This document shows positions 34,647-45,474 of a stretch of DNA of 64,000 nucleotides, in pieces. The notes beneath the pieces were generated by a model that worked only from the letters and a program-made list of their open reading frames with translations, ran no database searches and was not told where the DNA came from. The stretch comes from Siphonodentalium dalli (Eukaryota; Mollusca; Scaphopoda; Gadilida; Siphonodentaliidae). Made by a program: the position numbers and the translations under genes. Within the stretch, counting starts at the first letter, position 1; each line of letters begins with the position of its first letter. The stretch spans positions 3,530,280 through 3,594,279 of the forward strand of contig CP136064.1 of NCBI GenBank assembly GCA_032622095.1, in the 5' to 3' direction.

Positions 34647-35200
34647 AGGGGGACTGTATACTAAATCTGGCCATTTATTGGACCATCTCCTTTTATAATC
34701 AACAGAATATATGCAACAAATGAATGAATTTGAGCCATGGATAATGCATAATACACTCGTGTACTCGATGAAGGCAAACAACATGGTAATTATAATGAAA
34801 ATGAGTTTATGACTGGAGTCTGCCTTACTCCACTAGATTCAATGGCATTGTTTATCGGGGGGTACTGCACACTAAATCCGGCCATTTATTGGACCATCTC
34901 CTTTTATACTCAACAAACTATAATTGCAACAAATGAATGAATTTGAGACATGGATTAATGCAAAATGCACTAATGTGCTATGAACGGATGCAAACAACAT
35001 GGTAATTATAATGAAAATTAATTTATAACTCGAGTCATAAAATCATTTTCATTATAATTACTTTGTTTTTTGCATCGTTCATAGAGCATATCTAACTAGA
35101 ACTAATCCATGGCTCAAATTCATTCATTTGTTGCATATATTCTGTTGAGTATAAGAGGAGATGGTCCCATAAATGGCTGGATTTAGTGTACAGTTCCCCT
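34647..35200. mobile_element. TTAA-flanked fold-back element with a repeated left arm
   Basis: TTAA at 34643-34646 and 35201-35204. Left end AGGGGGACTGTATACTAAAT, right end TTTAGTGTACAGTTCCCCT. The left-arm sequence (CTAAATC, GGCCATTTATTGGACCATCT, CAACAAATGAATGAATTTGA) occurs twice (34660 and 34863) and its inverse once (35050-35195), giving arm-arm-inverse order. A related end (CCGGATTTAGTACCTCTTTA) appears at 35494, beyond the type D element. Confidence 0.65.
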
Positions 35201-35221
35201 TTAAAGATACAGTTTAATAAT

Positions 35222-35485
35222 TTTTTCTTGTATTCTTTAACAATTTTATAATTTCACCCGTACAGAGCCCCAGACAAACATGAGCTGACCACACTCTTCT
35301 ATATGCTTCTATATATGTGTGGGGCTCCCTGCAGGGTAATGGATGTTTTTTATTTTCATGTCCTAAAATTTTACGAAACATTTATTTAAAAAAAATGATA
35401 AAAAATTGTTAGGCCAATGCATTCTCTTATATATGCGAGGCGACCTATGGTCGACTCGCATATATAAGAGAATGCATTAGCACAG
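35222..35485. mobile_element. Type D MITE
   Basis: AT-rich spacer, second hairpin (ACAGAGCCCCAGACAAACAT to TGTGGGGCTCCCTGCAGGG), then the shared palindrome at about 35412-35480 and CACAGGGTA. Same order as the copy at 660-902. Confidence 0.65.
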
Positions 35486-36119
35486 GGTATATATGGCCGG
35501 ATTTAGTACCTCTTTAATGATATATAATCCAAATTAACGCTCCTAAATTTACTATTTCTTTAGCTTCGGGGGTAAACAATATTTGATTCGAGTTGTGGAA
35601 CCCACACATCAAAGCTCAAAGAGTTATCAGATATCGATTTTTGAAATCTGTTATTTTTCACCACCTGGAATAGTTAACGAGCCGACTGACATACTCTCGA
35701 TACCAAATTGCTATGAACAATATGTTGATATTTAACACGTTTTGGAATTTTTTTATACTAGAGTTGACAGTTGTTAGAATTATTGTTTGGTAATTAATCG
35801 ATTCTGATAATGAAAGAGTCTTTTGAAAAAATGTTGTTGTTGTTGTGGGAATCAGATGATACGGGTGACCATCGAATCAGATTGTGTACCTTTAATGAAT
35901 CATGATATGTATGCTTGTAGTCTCTGATCCAAGGACCCCTTCCCAAATGTCCTTGCCACCAACATCACAACATACATGTAATAGCAGGACAGGATGAACA
36001 GGGATAAGACTTACCCATGTTATTAATGTACATGTACATTTGTAAATTATGAACTATTAATATTCTTTGACAGCCCTGGAAACCAAATTTCCCCCTACAC
36101 AGGCATGCGATTATATTAA

Positions 36120-36362
36120 CCCTTTGAGTGCCAGGGGCCGATCTCATCGGCCCTAAACCTACAAAATAAGTCTGTTAAGAATATAAGAATGAATTATTAA
36201 AATTGTTTAAAAATTGTATAAAAAAAATAAAATAAATAAAAGTTAGGCCAATGCATTCTCTTATATATGCGAGGCGACCTATGGTCGACTCGCATATATA
36301 AGAGAATGCATTGGCACAGGGTATATGGGTTGATACAAAAATCGGACCTGGCACTCAAAGGG
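36120..36362. mobile_element. Family B MITE
   Basis: TTAA at 36116-36119, then CCCTTTGAGTGCCAGGGGCC. Right end ACCTGGCACTCAAAGGG. Palindrome about 36246-36314. The right-hand TTAA has decayed to GTAA, and a 43-bp tandem repeat begins directly after it. Confidence 0.8.
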
Positions 36363-36535
36363 TAATATGCACACTATATATACTGGGTCATCTGGCTCTG
36401 TATATTAATATGCACACTATATATACTGGGTCATCTGGCTCTGTATATTAATATGCACACTATATTTACTGGGTCATCTGGCTCTGTATATTAATATGCA
36501 CACTATATATACTGGGTCATCTGGCTCTGTAACTA
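36363..36535 (+). repeat. 43-bp tandem repeat, four copies
   Basis: Unit AATATGCACACTATATATAC, then TGGGTCATCTGGCTCTGTAT, with almost no divergence. It starts at the end of the family B element, so the array grew next to the insertion. Confidence 0.85.
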
Positions 36536-36853
36536 ATTATTGGCTGAAGCTTGGTATCTGTCACAAATTTTGCATAATCAAGAAATCCAATAATTGTATA
36601 TGACTACATGGGATTCTCTCTGCTCCTGGAATTAATCTTTTATCACTAATTGGTCATGTGACCTCTCACCTGGGAATCAGCCTTCTGTGATGCTTTAGTG
36701 AATAAATGAAGACCTGAGATGTTATCAGGGATGTGTCTGTGTCTTCTTAGCAGCCCTCAATGTTCTTGCTTTGTATAGTGGTTTGTTGATATTGATATTA
36801 CAGACATTCTTCAAAAGGTAAGTTGGTTGTTTTTGTGGCTGTTGACTTCTTAA

Positions 36854-37246
36854 CCCTTTACCCAACAAAAACGGCCAAAACCGGCCAAATAAAGCTTCAA
36901 CAGCCTAAAATATCTTCGGTCTGTCTCAATAACACCATACACATATGGATATCATTGGAACCGGCTCCTTGACCACATTGTGATAGTTACAGTTATGCCC
37001 TGTGCCAATGCATTCTCTTATATATGCGAGTTGATCATAGGTCGCCTCGCATATATAAGAGAATGCATTGGCCTAAAAAAAAATCTTTTTTTAACACTTT
37101 TTACCATTTTTTCTTACATTCTTTAACATTTTATAATTTTTAATGTGTTAAGCCAATGCATTCTCTTATATATGCGAGGCGACCTATGGTCGACTCGCAT
37201 ATATAAGAGAATGCATTGGCACAGGGCCGTTCTGTTGGATAAAGGG
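36854..37246. mobile_element. Family A MITE, complete, with empty site in the window
   Basis: TTAA at 36850-36853 and 37247-37250. Ends CCCTTTACCCAACAAAAACG and CCGTTCTGTTGGATAAAGGG. The flanks join as GTTGACTTCTTAATATGG, which is exactly the uninterrupted sequence at 39533-39550. This proves insertion at TTAA with duplication. Confidence 0.9.
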
Positions 37247-37545
37247 TTAATATGGTATACTATTGATAAAGATGGCATATCTTATCAAATCTTCTCTTAT
37301 AAAATAATAAATTTGAATTATAAACAGAACTGTCAACATGAAACTAAGAAACAATTTTTTCACGATATCGGACAGGACATTCAAACGTGAAATTTTGGGT
37401 TGATAATCCATTTTTATACTTTTAAGTGGAATTTGTAAATGCCTGATGTTCCCTCCGTTTCTTTAAAATTAAAAAGAATAGAAAGTTTTGTTGTTATTGG
37501 AAGCACGTAATTGTTGTCCAGAGGAGATAAAATATCTTTATAATA

Positions 37546-37989
37546 CAGTAATGCCCTAAGTAATCGATTCCTTAACCAGAGCAGAATTATGGGTAACTTT
37601 TCAGGATTTAGTCGGAAATATGGCTTGTTGCCATTCATCGGAAAGCTATGAATGGCAACAAGCCATATTTCCTGAAAAGTTACCCATAATTCTGCTCTGG
37701 TTAACCTAACCCTTTGAGTGCCAGGTCCGATATTTGTATCAACCCATATACCCTGTGCCAATGCATTCTCTTATATATGCGAGTCGACCATAGGTCTAAC
37801 AATTTTTCATCATTTGTTATTATTGTTTACAATGTTTTACAATTTTAATAATCTTTTAAAAATCTAAAAAAAAAAGGTTTTAATTTTTTTATTTTTTTAG
37901 GGCCGATTTTACAGACCGTAAATTAGGGCCGATGAGATCGGCCCCTGGCACTGAAAGGGTTAAGGAGTCGATTACTTAGGGCATTACTG
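37546..37989. mobile_element. TA-flanked palindromic MITE carrying a nested family B element
   Basis: Ends CAGTAATGCCCTAAGTAATC and the reverse complement of GATTACTTAGGGCATTACTG, with TA on both sides. The arms continue through GCAGAATTATGGGTAACTTT, TCAGGATTTAGTCGGAAATA and TGGCTTGTTGCCATTCAT, making a near-perfect hairpin of about 200 bp when the nested insert is ignored. TA duplication and palindromic form suggest a Tc1/mariner-type MITE. Four sister copies follow. Confidence 0.85.
37705..37959. mobile_element. Family B MITE nested in the TA-type MITE
   Basis: Inserted at the TTAA of GGTTAAGGAGTCG in the host MITE; the sister copies show the empty site. Ends CCCTTTGAGTGCCAGGTCCG and CCCCTGGCACTGAAAGGG. 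Only half of the palindrome remains (37754-37796), fused to the AT-rich spacer. Confidence 0.85.
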
Positions 37990-38249
37990 TAGCATGAAAA
38001 ATCCTGATGATTATTGAATAAGTGAAGATGTGAGATGTTATTGGGAATCTATCTGTGTCTTGTTTACAGCCCTCGGTGTGATTGCTTCATAGAGCTGTTT
38101 ATATTGATTCAGTTTGTAGATAGGGATATTACACATGTTCTTCAATTATAAGTATTTGGCTTCTGAACAGGGTATACCATTTAAAGATGACATATCTTAT
38201 CAGGTTCATGGGTATAAACTAATAATTTTGAATTAGATTGTCTTGTCAA

Positions 38250-38959
38250 CCCTTTACCCAACAAACTGGCCAAAAACGCCCAAATAAAGCTTCAACAGCC
38301 TAAAATATCTTCGGTCTGTCTCAATAACACCATACAAATATGGATATCATTGGAACTGGTTCATTGACCACATTGTGATGGTTACAGTTATGCCCTGTGC
38401 CAATGCATTCTCTTATATATGCGAGTCGACCATAGGTCGCCTCGCATATATACCGCTATACTTAAAGTAATTGACCACCAATAACGTGGTGTCACCCCGT
38501 TAATATGGCGGTACTATGCCGCGGTATCCTCCGATACCACGGTACTGATACCGCTTGTTAACTCGAACAAGTATGTGTGAGTAAATACTTCCCCTAAAAG
38601 AGTTCCATGAAAATCACTGCGGTATTCAACAAAATTAATGCGGTGCCCGCTAAAAGACCACGGTATCATTATCGCCCAATACCGTAACTCCACGCCATGA
38701 CCGTCTCGATACCGCTACCGTTTATTACCGGTATCACCGCGGTCATGACCAGGGTATCACCCCGTTTTTCTGGTCAATTACTTTGAGAATAGCGGTAAGA
38801 GAATGCATTGGCCTAAAAAAAAAATTCTTACATTTTTTAACAATTTTTATAATATTTTTCTACATTCTTTGACAATTTTATCATTTTTAATATGTGTTAA
38901 GCCAATGCATTCTCTTATAGAGAATGCATTGGCACAGGGCCGTTCTGTTGGGTAAAGGG
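38250..38959. mobile_element. Family A MITE carrying a nested TA-flanked MITE
   Basis: Ends CCCTTTACCCAACAAACTGG and CCGTTCTGTTGGGTAAAGGG. Left flank TCAA, right flank TTAA. Palindrome 1 is interrupted at 38451 by the element 38453-38795. Palindrome 2 is reduced to a 33-base hairpin (38901-38933). Confidence 0.85.
38453..38795. mobile_element. 343-bp TA-flanked MITE inside a palindrome
   Basis: Termini CCGCTATACTTAAAGTAATT plus GACC, and the reverse complement of GGTCAATTACTTTGAGAATA plus GCGG (22 of 24 match). TA at 38451-38452 and 38796-38797. The interior is rich in ATACCG/CGGTAT inverted motifs. Removing it restores CGCATATATAAGAGAATG of the palindrome, so the insertion is clean and younger than its host. 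Confidence 0.85.
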
Positions 38960-39293
38960 TTAAAACATGACATTTTTGGTTCATAATCTATCTTTTTATA
39001 GCTATTGTTATTTATTATATAGTTGCCCATGAATTATAAGGTTTTAGCAATGAGATATAAGTGATATCCCACTAGTGAGATATCGATATGTCACTGGAAT
39101 TATTGCGCCGTATGGATCCTCATGTGTGTAGTCAGGTTATACTTCATAGTGAATGATTTCCTGCACACATCATGTACTGACATTCAAGTAACGAAAGTAT
39201 ATTTTTGGGGCGTAATGTGTCAGCTTGAAATTTCTTATGTATTGATATTCATTGGGGGCCATAGGCAAGTAACTAAAGTATATAATAAACAGA

Positions 39294-39446
39294 ATATCCA
39301 CACTTTTTCAGTGGATATGGGTTAAATCTCATTCGTGATGACAAAACATTTGAATTTCCACTCGTGGCTAAAGCCACTCGTGGAAATTCAATGTTTTGTC
39401 ATCACTCATGAGATATAACCCATATCCACTGAAAAAGTGTGGATAT
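39294..39446. mobile_element. 153-bp near-perfect fold-back
   Basis: ATATCCACACTTTTTCAGTG onward pairs with CACTGAAAAAGTGTGGATAT, with AATTTCCACTCGTGGCT around a six-base loop. It is inserted between two of the 1-kb blocks. Related arms are at 14758-14843. Confidence 0.75.
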
Positions 39447-39565
39447 CCTCTATTGATTCAGTTCGTTGATAAGAATATTACAGACAACCTTCAAACGTAA
39501 GTTATGTACCATAGTGTTGTGTAGTGGCTGTTGACTTCTTAATATGGTATACTATTTAAAGATGG

Positions 39566-39997
39566 CCCTTTCAGTGCCAGGGGCCGATCTCATCGGCCCT
39601 AATTTACGGTCTGTAAAATCGGCCCTAAAAAAATTAGATTTTTTGAGTTGAATATTTTTTGGGTATGCTTAAGCATGCTATAGCGAATTTAAAAACAAAC
39701 TGGATAAAACCTTAGGGGCATGTTATAACTCAAAACTATCAACAAGTATTCATAGTAATAATTTTGATGCCCATGAAAAACGTAAGATTCCCTGGCACTC
39801 AAGCTACAAAATAAGTCTGTTAATGAATATAAGAAAAAATTATTAAAATTGTAAAAAATTGTAAAAAATAATAACAAATGATGAAAAATTGTTAGGCCAA
39901 TGCATTCTCTTATATATGGTCGACTCCCATATATAAGAGAATGCATTGGCACAGGGTATATGGGTTGATACAAAAATCGGACCTGGCACTGAAAGGG
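39566..39997. mobile_element. Family B MITE with extra internal sequence
   Basis: Ends CCCTTTCAGTGCCAGGGGCC and GGACCTGGCACTGAAAGGG, then TTAA. About 150 bases unlike other family B copies lie at 39640-39790, and a second CCTGGCACTC occurs inside, as if two copies merged. The palindrome is shortened (39896-39952). TTAAAGATGG occurs on both flanks. Confidence 0.7.
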
Positions 39998-40495
39998 TTA
40001 AAGATGGGGTATTTTATCACGTTCATTGATATAAAAATAATAAGTTTGAATCAGACAGACTTGACAATTCGGGTTGAAAATCTATCTTTATACTATTAAT
40101 TGAAATTTGTAAAAACCTGATGTTCCCTCCATATAAATTTTTCTAAAGAAAATACAAACGTTTCTTTTAAAATAATAGATATTCCAACGACTGCAGTGAT
40201 TTTTATCAGAAGAATAAGTGAAACTTTTCTTTAAAAAGAATATAAATTTGTGCTGTTACTGGAAGTGTTGCCCAGAGGAGATAAAATATCTTTACAATGT
40301 CGTGAAAAACCCTGATTATTGAATAAGTGAAGATCTCTGATGTTATCAAGAATATGTCTGCATATATTGTTTACAACCATCAATGTTGTAGCTATATATG
40401 GCTGTGTATATTGATTCAGTTTGTTGATAGGGATATTACAGACAACCTTCAAAAGTAAGTTATGTTGTGGCTGTTGACTTCTCAATATGGTATAC

Positions 40496-41937
40496 AAGTC
40501 CGTAGCCAGCCACTAGCAAAGACAGTTCATCATATATTATGAGGGCATTGGACACGAGCTGTGAAGCGACGAGAGGGGGTGTCCCCTATCGCATTGAGGG
40601 GGGTCCGGGGTTTCTCCCCCGGTGAAAATTTTGGAAAAATATGATGCAAACGGCGTATTTTAGATCCGCACTGAAACAAAAAAGTTGAGCTTTGATTTTT
40701 CCAAGTTTTCTCTCACAGGCCTGGATCTGAACGCTACTAGTATCTATATAGCCTAGCTGTTCTAAATGAACCAATTGTCTTGTGCATGGGGGAGTAACAT
40801 AATCCACTGGGCCTGACCATGGATCGAACCAGTATAAGACAAGTTTGTGACCTGAACCTGAAAATTTCTAAATCCTAACATCTATAGTAATCTATCTGCT
40901 CCCCCGATTTGTTTTTCTTAAGTTATTTATAAGTTTTTAACTGACCATAGGGGAGGGGCCAAGACACACTGGGCCGACCATAGATCGGCCCTGTGTGAGA
41001 AAATTTTGAAATCTGAACATACAAATTACAAAATCCTAGTATCTATTAAGTAGGCTCAATGTTTCCAAATGTTAGAAACTTTAAACCAGACAACCCCTAT
41101 AAGGTTGGAAAATTTCCAATTGATGGTCATTTCAGTCCAAAATTTGGACCAAAAGTAGGAAAATATGTAAATGATGGTCTAAAACAAAATAGATTGTTGG
41201 AAAATCGATCTACAAAATCGATTTTAACCTGTTGTTTCGTGTGACATTTCCAACTATTGTTATGTCGGGCATGATATTTCGAACAGTTTTGACCAAGGTT
41301 GATGGACATACAGTAGCTTAATTGGTACTCTGTAGTATTTTCGTGTACCTGCCTCTGCCCCGGCTATGTGCTTTACACGACACCCTTTCGTTGTATGTAT
41401 GGGTCTTTATATCCAGTGATTGCGGCTGGCTGCTTTTAGTTGGTTATGTTGATGAACCACATGCAGGTCGAATTCCGGACCCTTAAGCTGCTTTCACATA
41501 CCTGCGGCTGATGCAGGTAGATCTATGCATCCGATTTCAAAACGTTGCGCTTAACTGTGTCCACCGCAACCCCAGTGATATATATGTATGGTTTGAAACG
41601 TTGTGCCTATATAATCCGATAGCCGCATGCATCAGCAGCATGTCAGTGAAAGCAGCTTTATACCGACATGTGTTGACGGTCTATATATGTTGAATTTGTG
41701 TGCACCAGTCTCTATTCAAACTACATGTAAGCCTGCATGTAGTATATGACTATATCTATATACATACATACGTTGTTTGTTCGAAGGGAGGTCCCGCTCA
41801 GTAAAATTTTTGCCGTTTGGTCAACTGCTGCACATGACACGTTCACCCCGAACGGCGAACGGCAATTACCACCACCGGGCACATGCAGGCAGAAGGGCCG
41901 TTTGTTCGAAGGGTACGAACCTCCTTGGCTACGGGCT
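40496..41937. mobile_element. 1.44-kb hAT-like element, 8-bp target duplication
   Basis: TGGTATAC flanks both ends (40488-40495 and 41938-41945). Removing the element restores the TGGTATACTATT of the 1-kb block. Short ends are AGTCCGTAGCCA and, inverted, AGCCCGTAGCCA. Inside near the left end is GAGGGGGGTCCGGGGTTTCT followed by CCCCCGGTGAAAATTTT, a motif I recall from other marine invertebrate repeats. No transposase frame; it contains the small element 41487-41656. hAT is suggested by the 8-bp duplication only. Confidence 0.6.
41487..41656. mobile_element. Small MITE with GCTGCTTTCAC ends
   Basis: GCTGCTTTCAC and its inverse GTGAAAGCAGC bound 170 bases. The inner part has CTGATGCAGG and GCATGCATCAGCAGC as further weak pairing. 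Confidence 0.55.
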
Positions 41938-41983
41938 TGGTATACTATTAATAAAGTTGGCATATCTTATCAGGTTCCAAGGC

Positions 41984-42225
41984 TTGAAATAGGGTGTCTG
42001 TCATTTGCAGAATGAGGTCCACAGAGGGTGAATTTAGTAATGCTACCCCACGTAGCGGGCTAACATCACCAAATTCACCCTCTGGGGACCTCATTCTGCT
42101 TACACCTCAGCAGAATGAGGTTTCCAGAGGGTGAATTTGGTGATGCTAGCCCGCTATGCAGGGTAGCATCACTAAATTCACCCTCTGGGGACCTCTTTCT
42201 GCAAATGACAGATACCCTATTTCAA
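41984..42225. mobile_element. Doubly palindromic fold-back
   Basis: The outer arms (TTGAAATAGGGTGTCTGTCA and TGACAGATACCCTATTTCAA) pair across the whole 242 bp. Each half is itself a hairpin: AGAATGAGGTCC...GAGGGTGAATTT against AAATTCACCCTCTGGGGACC plus TCATTCT. It is inserted in a 1-kb block between two CAGGTTC landmarks. Confidence 0.8.
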
Positions 42226-42276
42226 GGTTTGTCAGGTTCATGGGTATAAAATAATAATTTTGAATCAAACAGAACT

Positions 42277-43018
42277 GTCAACAACTCAACATCAGCTTCT
42301 GTAACTAAGAAACAATTACGACTCAACATCAGCTTCTGTAACTAAGAAACAATTACGACTCAACATCAGCTTCTATAACTAAGAAACAATTACGACTCAA
42401 CATCAGCTTCTATAACTAAGAAACAATTACGACTCAACATCAGCTTCTGTAACTAAGAAACAATTACGACTCAACATCAGCTTCTATAACTAAGAAACAA
42501 TTACGACTCAACATCAGCTTCTGTAACTAAGAAACAATTACGACTCAACATCAGCTTCTGTAACTAAGAAACAATTACGACTCAACATCAGCTTCTGTAA
42601 CTAAGAAACAATTACGACTCAACATCAGCTTCTGTAACTAAGAAACAATTACGACTCAACATCAGCTTCTGTAACTAAGAAACAATTACGACTCAACATC
42701 AGCTTCTATAACTAAGAAACAATTACGACTCAACATCAGCTTCTATAACTAAGAAACAATTACGACTCAACATCAGCTTCTATAACTAAGAAACAATTAC
42801 GACTCAACATCAGCTTCTGTAACTAAGAAACAATCACGACTCAACATCAGCTTCTGTAACTAAGAAACAATTACGACTCAACATCAGCTTCTGTAACTAA
42901 GAAACAATTACGACTCAACATCAGCTTCTGTAACTAAGAAACAGAGCGCTATCTGTAACTAAGAAACAGAGCGCTATCTGTAACTAAGAAACAGAGCGCT
43001 ATCTGTAACTAAGAAACA
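42277..43018 (+). repeat. 37-bp minisatellite passing into a 25-bp variant
   Basis: About 18 units of ACTCAACATCAGCTTCTGTA plus ACTAAGAAACAATTACG, then three or four units of AGAGCGCTATCTGTAACTAA plus GAAAC. The seed is visible in the related block at 37325 (GTCAACATGAAACTAAGAAA, single copy). A CTGTA/CTATA variant is spread along the array. Confidence 0.9.
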
Positions 43019-43241
43019 ATTTTTTGGTCTAAGTTTTCCATGATATTGGACATTGTAGTATTTGTTTACAAATTACGTAATTCCCAAGTGGTTTAGGCAT
43101 AGAAATATAAATCAGAGAGGTACCTGACTAGTGTCGCTAATTACAGTTAGAGAAACCCTCATTTGCATATCCAATAAGAGAGCGCTATCCGTTCGCTCAT
43201 TGGTTACTCTTATGGAGGAAATTATTGGCGCAGTTAATTAA

Positions 43242-43634
43242 CCCTTTACCCAACAGAAAGGCCCTGTGCCAATGCATTCTCTTATATATGCGAGTCGACC
43301 ATAGGTCGCCTCGCATATATAAGAGAATGCATTGGCTTAACACATTAAAAATTATAAAATTGTTAAAGAATGTAAGAAAAAATGGTAAAAAGTGTTAAAA
43401 AAAAGATTTTTGTTAGGCCAATGCATTCTCTTATATATGCGAGGCGACCTATAGTCGACTCACATATATAAGAGAATGCATTGGCACAGGGCATAACTGT
43501 AACTATCACAATGTGGTCAAGGAGCCGGTTCCAATGATATCCATATTTGTATGGTGTTATTGAGACAGACCGAAGATATTTTAGACTGTTGAAGCTTTAT
43601 TTGGCCGGTTTTGGCCGTTTTGTTGGGTAAAGGG
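43242..43634. mobile_element. Family A MITE, complete, TTAA flanks
   Basis: TTAA at 43238-43241 and 43635-43638. Ends CCCTTTACCCAACAGAAAGG and CCGTTTTGTTGGGTAAAGGG. Palindromes at about 43267-43335 and 43416-43484. At 393 bp it is a good type copy. Confidence 0.9.
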
Positions 43635-44238
43635 TTAATGAGCTATCACAACTAGCTTTCGCGCGAATTCTTTGTATTGTCATTCAGTAAATTGACTCCA
43701 ACGTAGCAAGGTCCTCCGATTTGGGAGCCTAACAGGGCTAGTTGAAATTATTTTCTTTTTACTTTCAAGTGAAATTTGTATAACACCAGATGTTTTCTCC
43801 ATTTTTTTAAAAGAAAATACAAACATTTATTTACATTCATTTCTTGTATTTATATATCTTTTTGATGATTTATTTTCACAAAATCTGCTGAGAATTTGAG
43901 ACTTGCCCACTCAGCAGTTTAAGTCATCCCAATATAAGATTTTCATGCACTTATCAACGATCACATAACAATATAAATAACTGACTTCAAATGCAAACTG
44001 CTGAACTTTTAAAAGCATGCCCAATTATTCTGCTGACCGATTTTAGTGATTAGGTCAACATTTTATGATGTCGTGTTCGTGTTACGGTCTGTTTTTTTTA
44101 GATATTTTAAAACTAGTGACCCAATTGGCAGTTGACCATGCAATTACCGAACATGATTTAGCGAACACATACGGCCTATGTAAATATTGCTGTTTGAGAT
44201 AATCAATTAAGTTTATTGATCTGCATATTACAGACATA

Positions 44239-44440
44239 CAGTAATGCTCTAAGTAATCAACTTCTTAACCACAGCAGAATTATGGGTAACTTTTCAGGAT
44301 TCAGTCGGAAATATGGCTTGTTGCCATTCATCGGAAAGCTCTCCCCGATGAATGGTAACAAGCCATATTTCCAACTAAATCCTGAAAAATTACCCATAAT
44401 TCTGCTGTGGTTAAGAAGTCGATTACTTAGAGCATTACTG
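44239..44440. mobile_element. TA-flanked palindromic MITE
   Basis: Starts CAGTAATGCTCTAAGTAATC and ends CTTAGAGCATTACTG between TA dinucleotides. It is inserted in the TTACAGACA landmark of a 1-kb block. Confidence 0.85.
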
Positions 44441-44962
44441 TACTTCTAATTTAATAACCGGTAATGTAAGTGTGGTATTGGCAGTCGAGTTACTGGCATG
44501 GGTATAATATTAAAATTTAAAGATGTCTGTTATGTCTGTGTTTCCATTCATAAACACATGCTAATGCGATAACTCAAGCATTTGTTATTTAATTCTGTTC
44601 ATATTGCATGTGTAGAATTATGATGGCACACCCCTCACCTGTATAGTTTTTTGCTATTAATCAGGAATCCACCCATCTCATGACTGCTCTCAGATGGCCG
44701 ATGCAATAACTCAAGTGTTCTCATCTGATCATTTTCATATTTGATGTAAATAATGCCAATAATGGTATGACTCCATGGGCTATTCTCTATTCGGCGATGA
44801 TTCATTGACTCCATGGGCTATTCTCTATTCAGCGATGATTCATTTAATCACAAATTGATTATCCTGGAATTTCATTCAGATTTCTCTGTGATGCATTGTT
44901 ATTGAATAAGTGAAGAATTCTGATGTTATCAGAAATGTGTCTGTCCTGCATGCACAAATATA

Positions 44963-45177
44963 CAGTAATGCCCTAAATAATCGACTCCTTAACAACAACA
45001 GAATTATGGGTAATTTTTCAGGATTTAGTCGGAAATACGGCTTGTTGCCATTCATCGGAAAGCTCTCAGTGAGAGCTTTCCGATGAATGGCAAAAAGCCA
45101 TATTTTCGACTAAATCCTGAAAAGTTACCCATAATTCTGCTGTGGTTTAAGGAGTCGATTATTTAGGGCATTACTGT
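44963..45177. mobile_element. TA-flanked palindromic MITE
   Basis: Same family as 37546-37989: CAGTAATGCCCTAAATAATC at left, inverse at right, loop GCTCTCAGTGAGAGC. TA on both sides. Confidence 0.85.
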
Positions 45178-45474
45178 AGATGCTCATTATAGCTACCTGT
45201 ATTTGGGATGATCAACTCAGTTTATTGATACGTACAGAAAACTTTTGATTTTAAATTGTGTACTCTCCGGTGCCTAATAATTATGCCAGCACGATTATTA
45301 ATTTTGGAGAAAAATACCCAACGATCCGAACGATCAATATTATTTGGCATTTAGACATAGAGTGAAATTACCATCACTCTTATTAATTTCAGCATAAATC
45401 CCCATCCATCACTATTATTAGGTACATGAGAGTAGTTGACATCTGAACATGGTATAATATTTAACCCTTTCATG

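Larger units (their letters stand above)
36655..45240 (+). repeat. Run of diverged direct copies of an about 1-kb block, split by transposons
   Basis: At least six blocks begin near 36655, 37993, 39455, 40305, 43740 and 44880. Shared landmarks in order are GAATAAGTGAAGA, GATGTTATCA, GTTTACAGCCCTCA, GATTCAGTTTGTTGATA, GGGATATTACAGACAACCTT, CAAAAGTAAGTTATG, GGCTGTTGACTTCT, TAATATGGTATACTATT, CATATCTTATCAGGTTC, GAACTGTCAACA and CCCAGAGGAGATAAAATATC. No frame is conserved. Different mobile elements interrupt each copy, so sibling copies serve as empty sites. Confidence 0.75.

Noticed and set aside
36116-36135. AACCCTTT and AACCCTTTACCC strings as interstitial telomere repeats
   Set aside because: They occur singly at MITE termini beside TTAA, not in tandem, and the sequence is not TTAGGG-type.
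41059-41244. 61-codon frame MFPNVRNFKPDNPYKVGKF
   Set aside because: Repeated KVGKF/KVGKY wording looks like short-range duplication inside a hAT-like element; there is no support as a gene.
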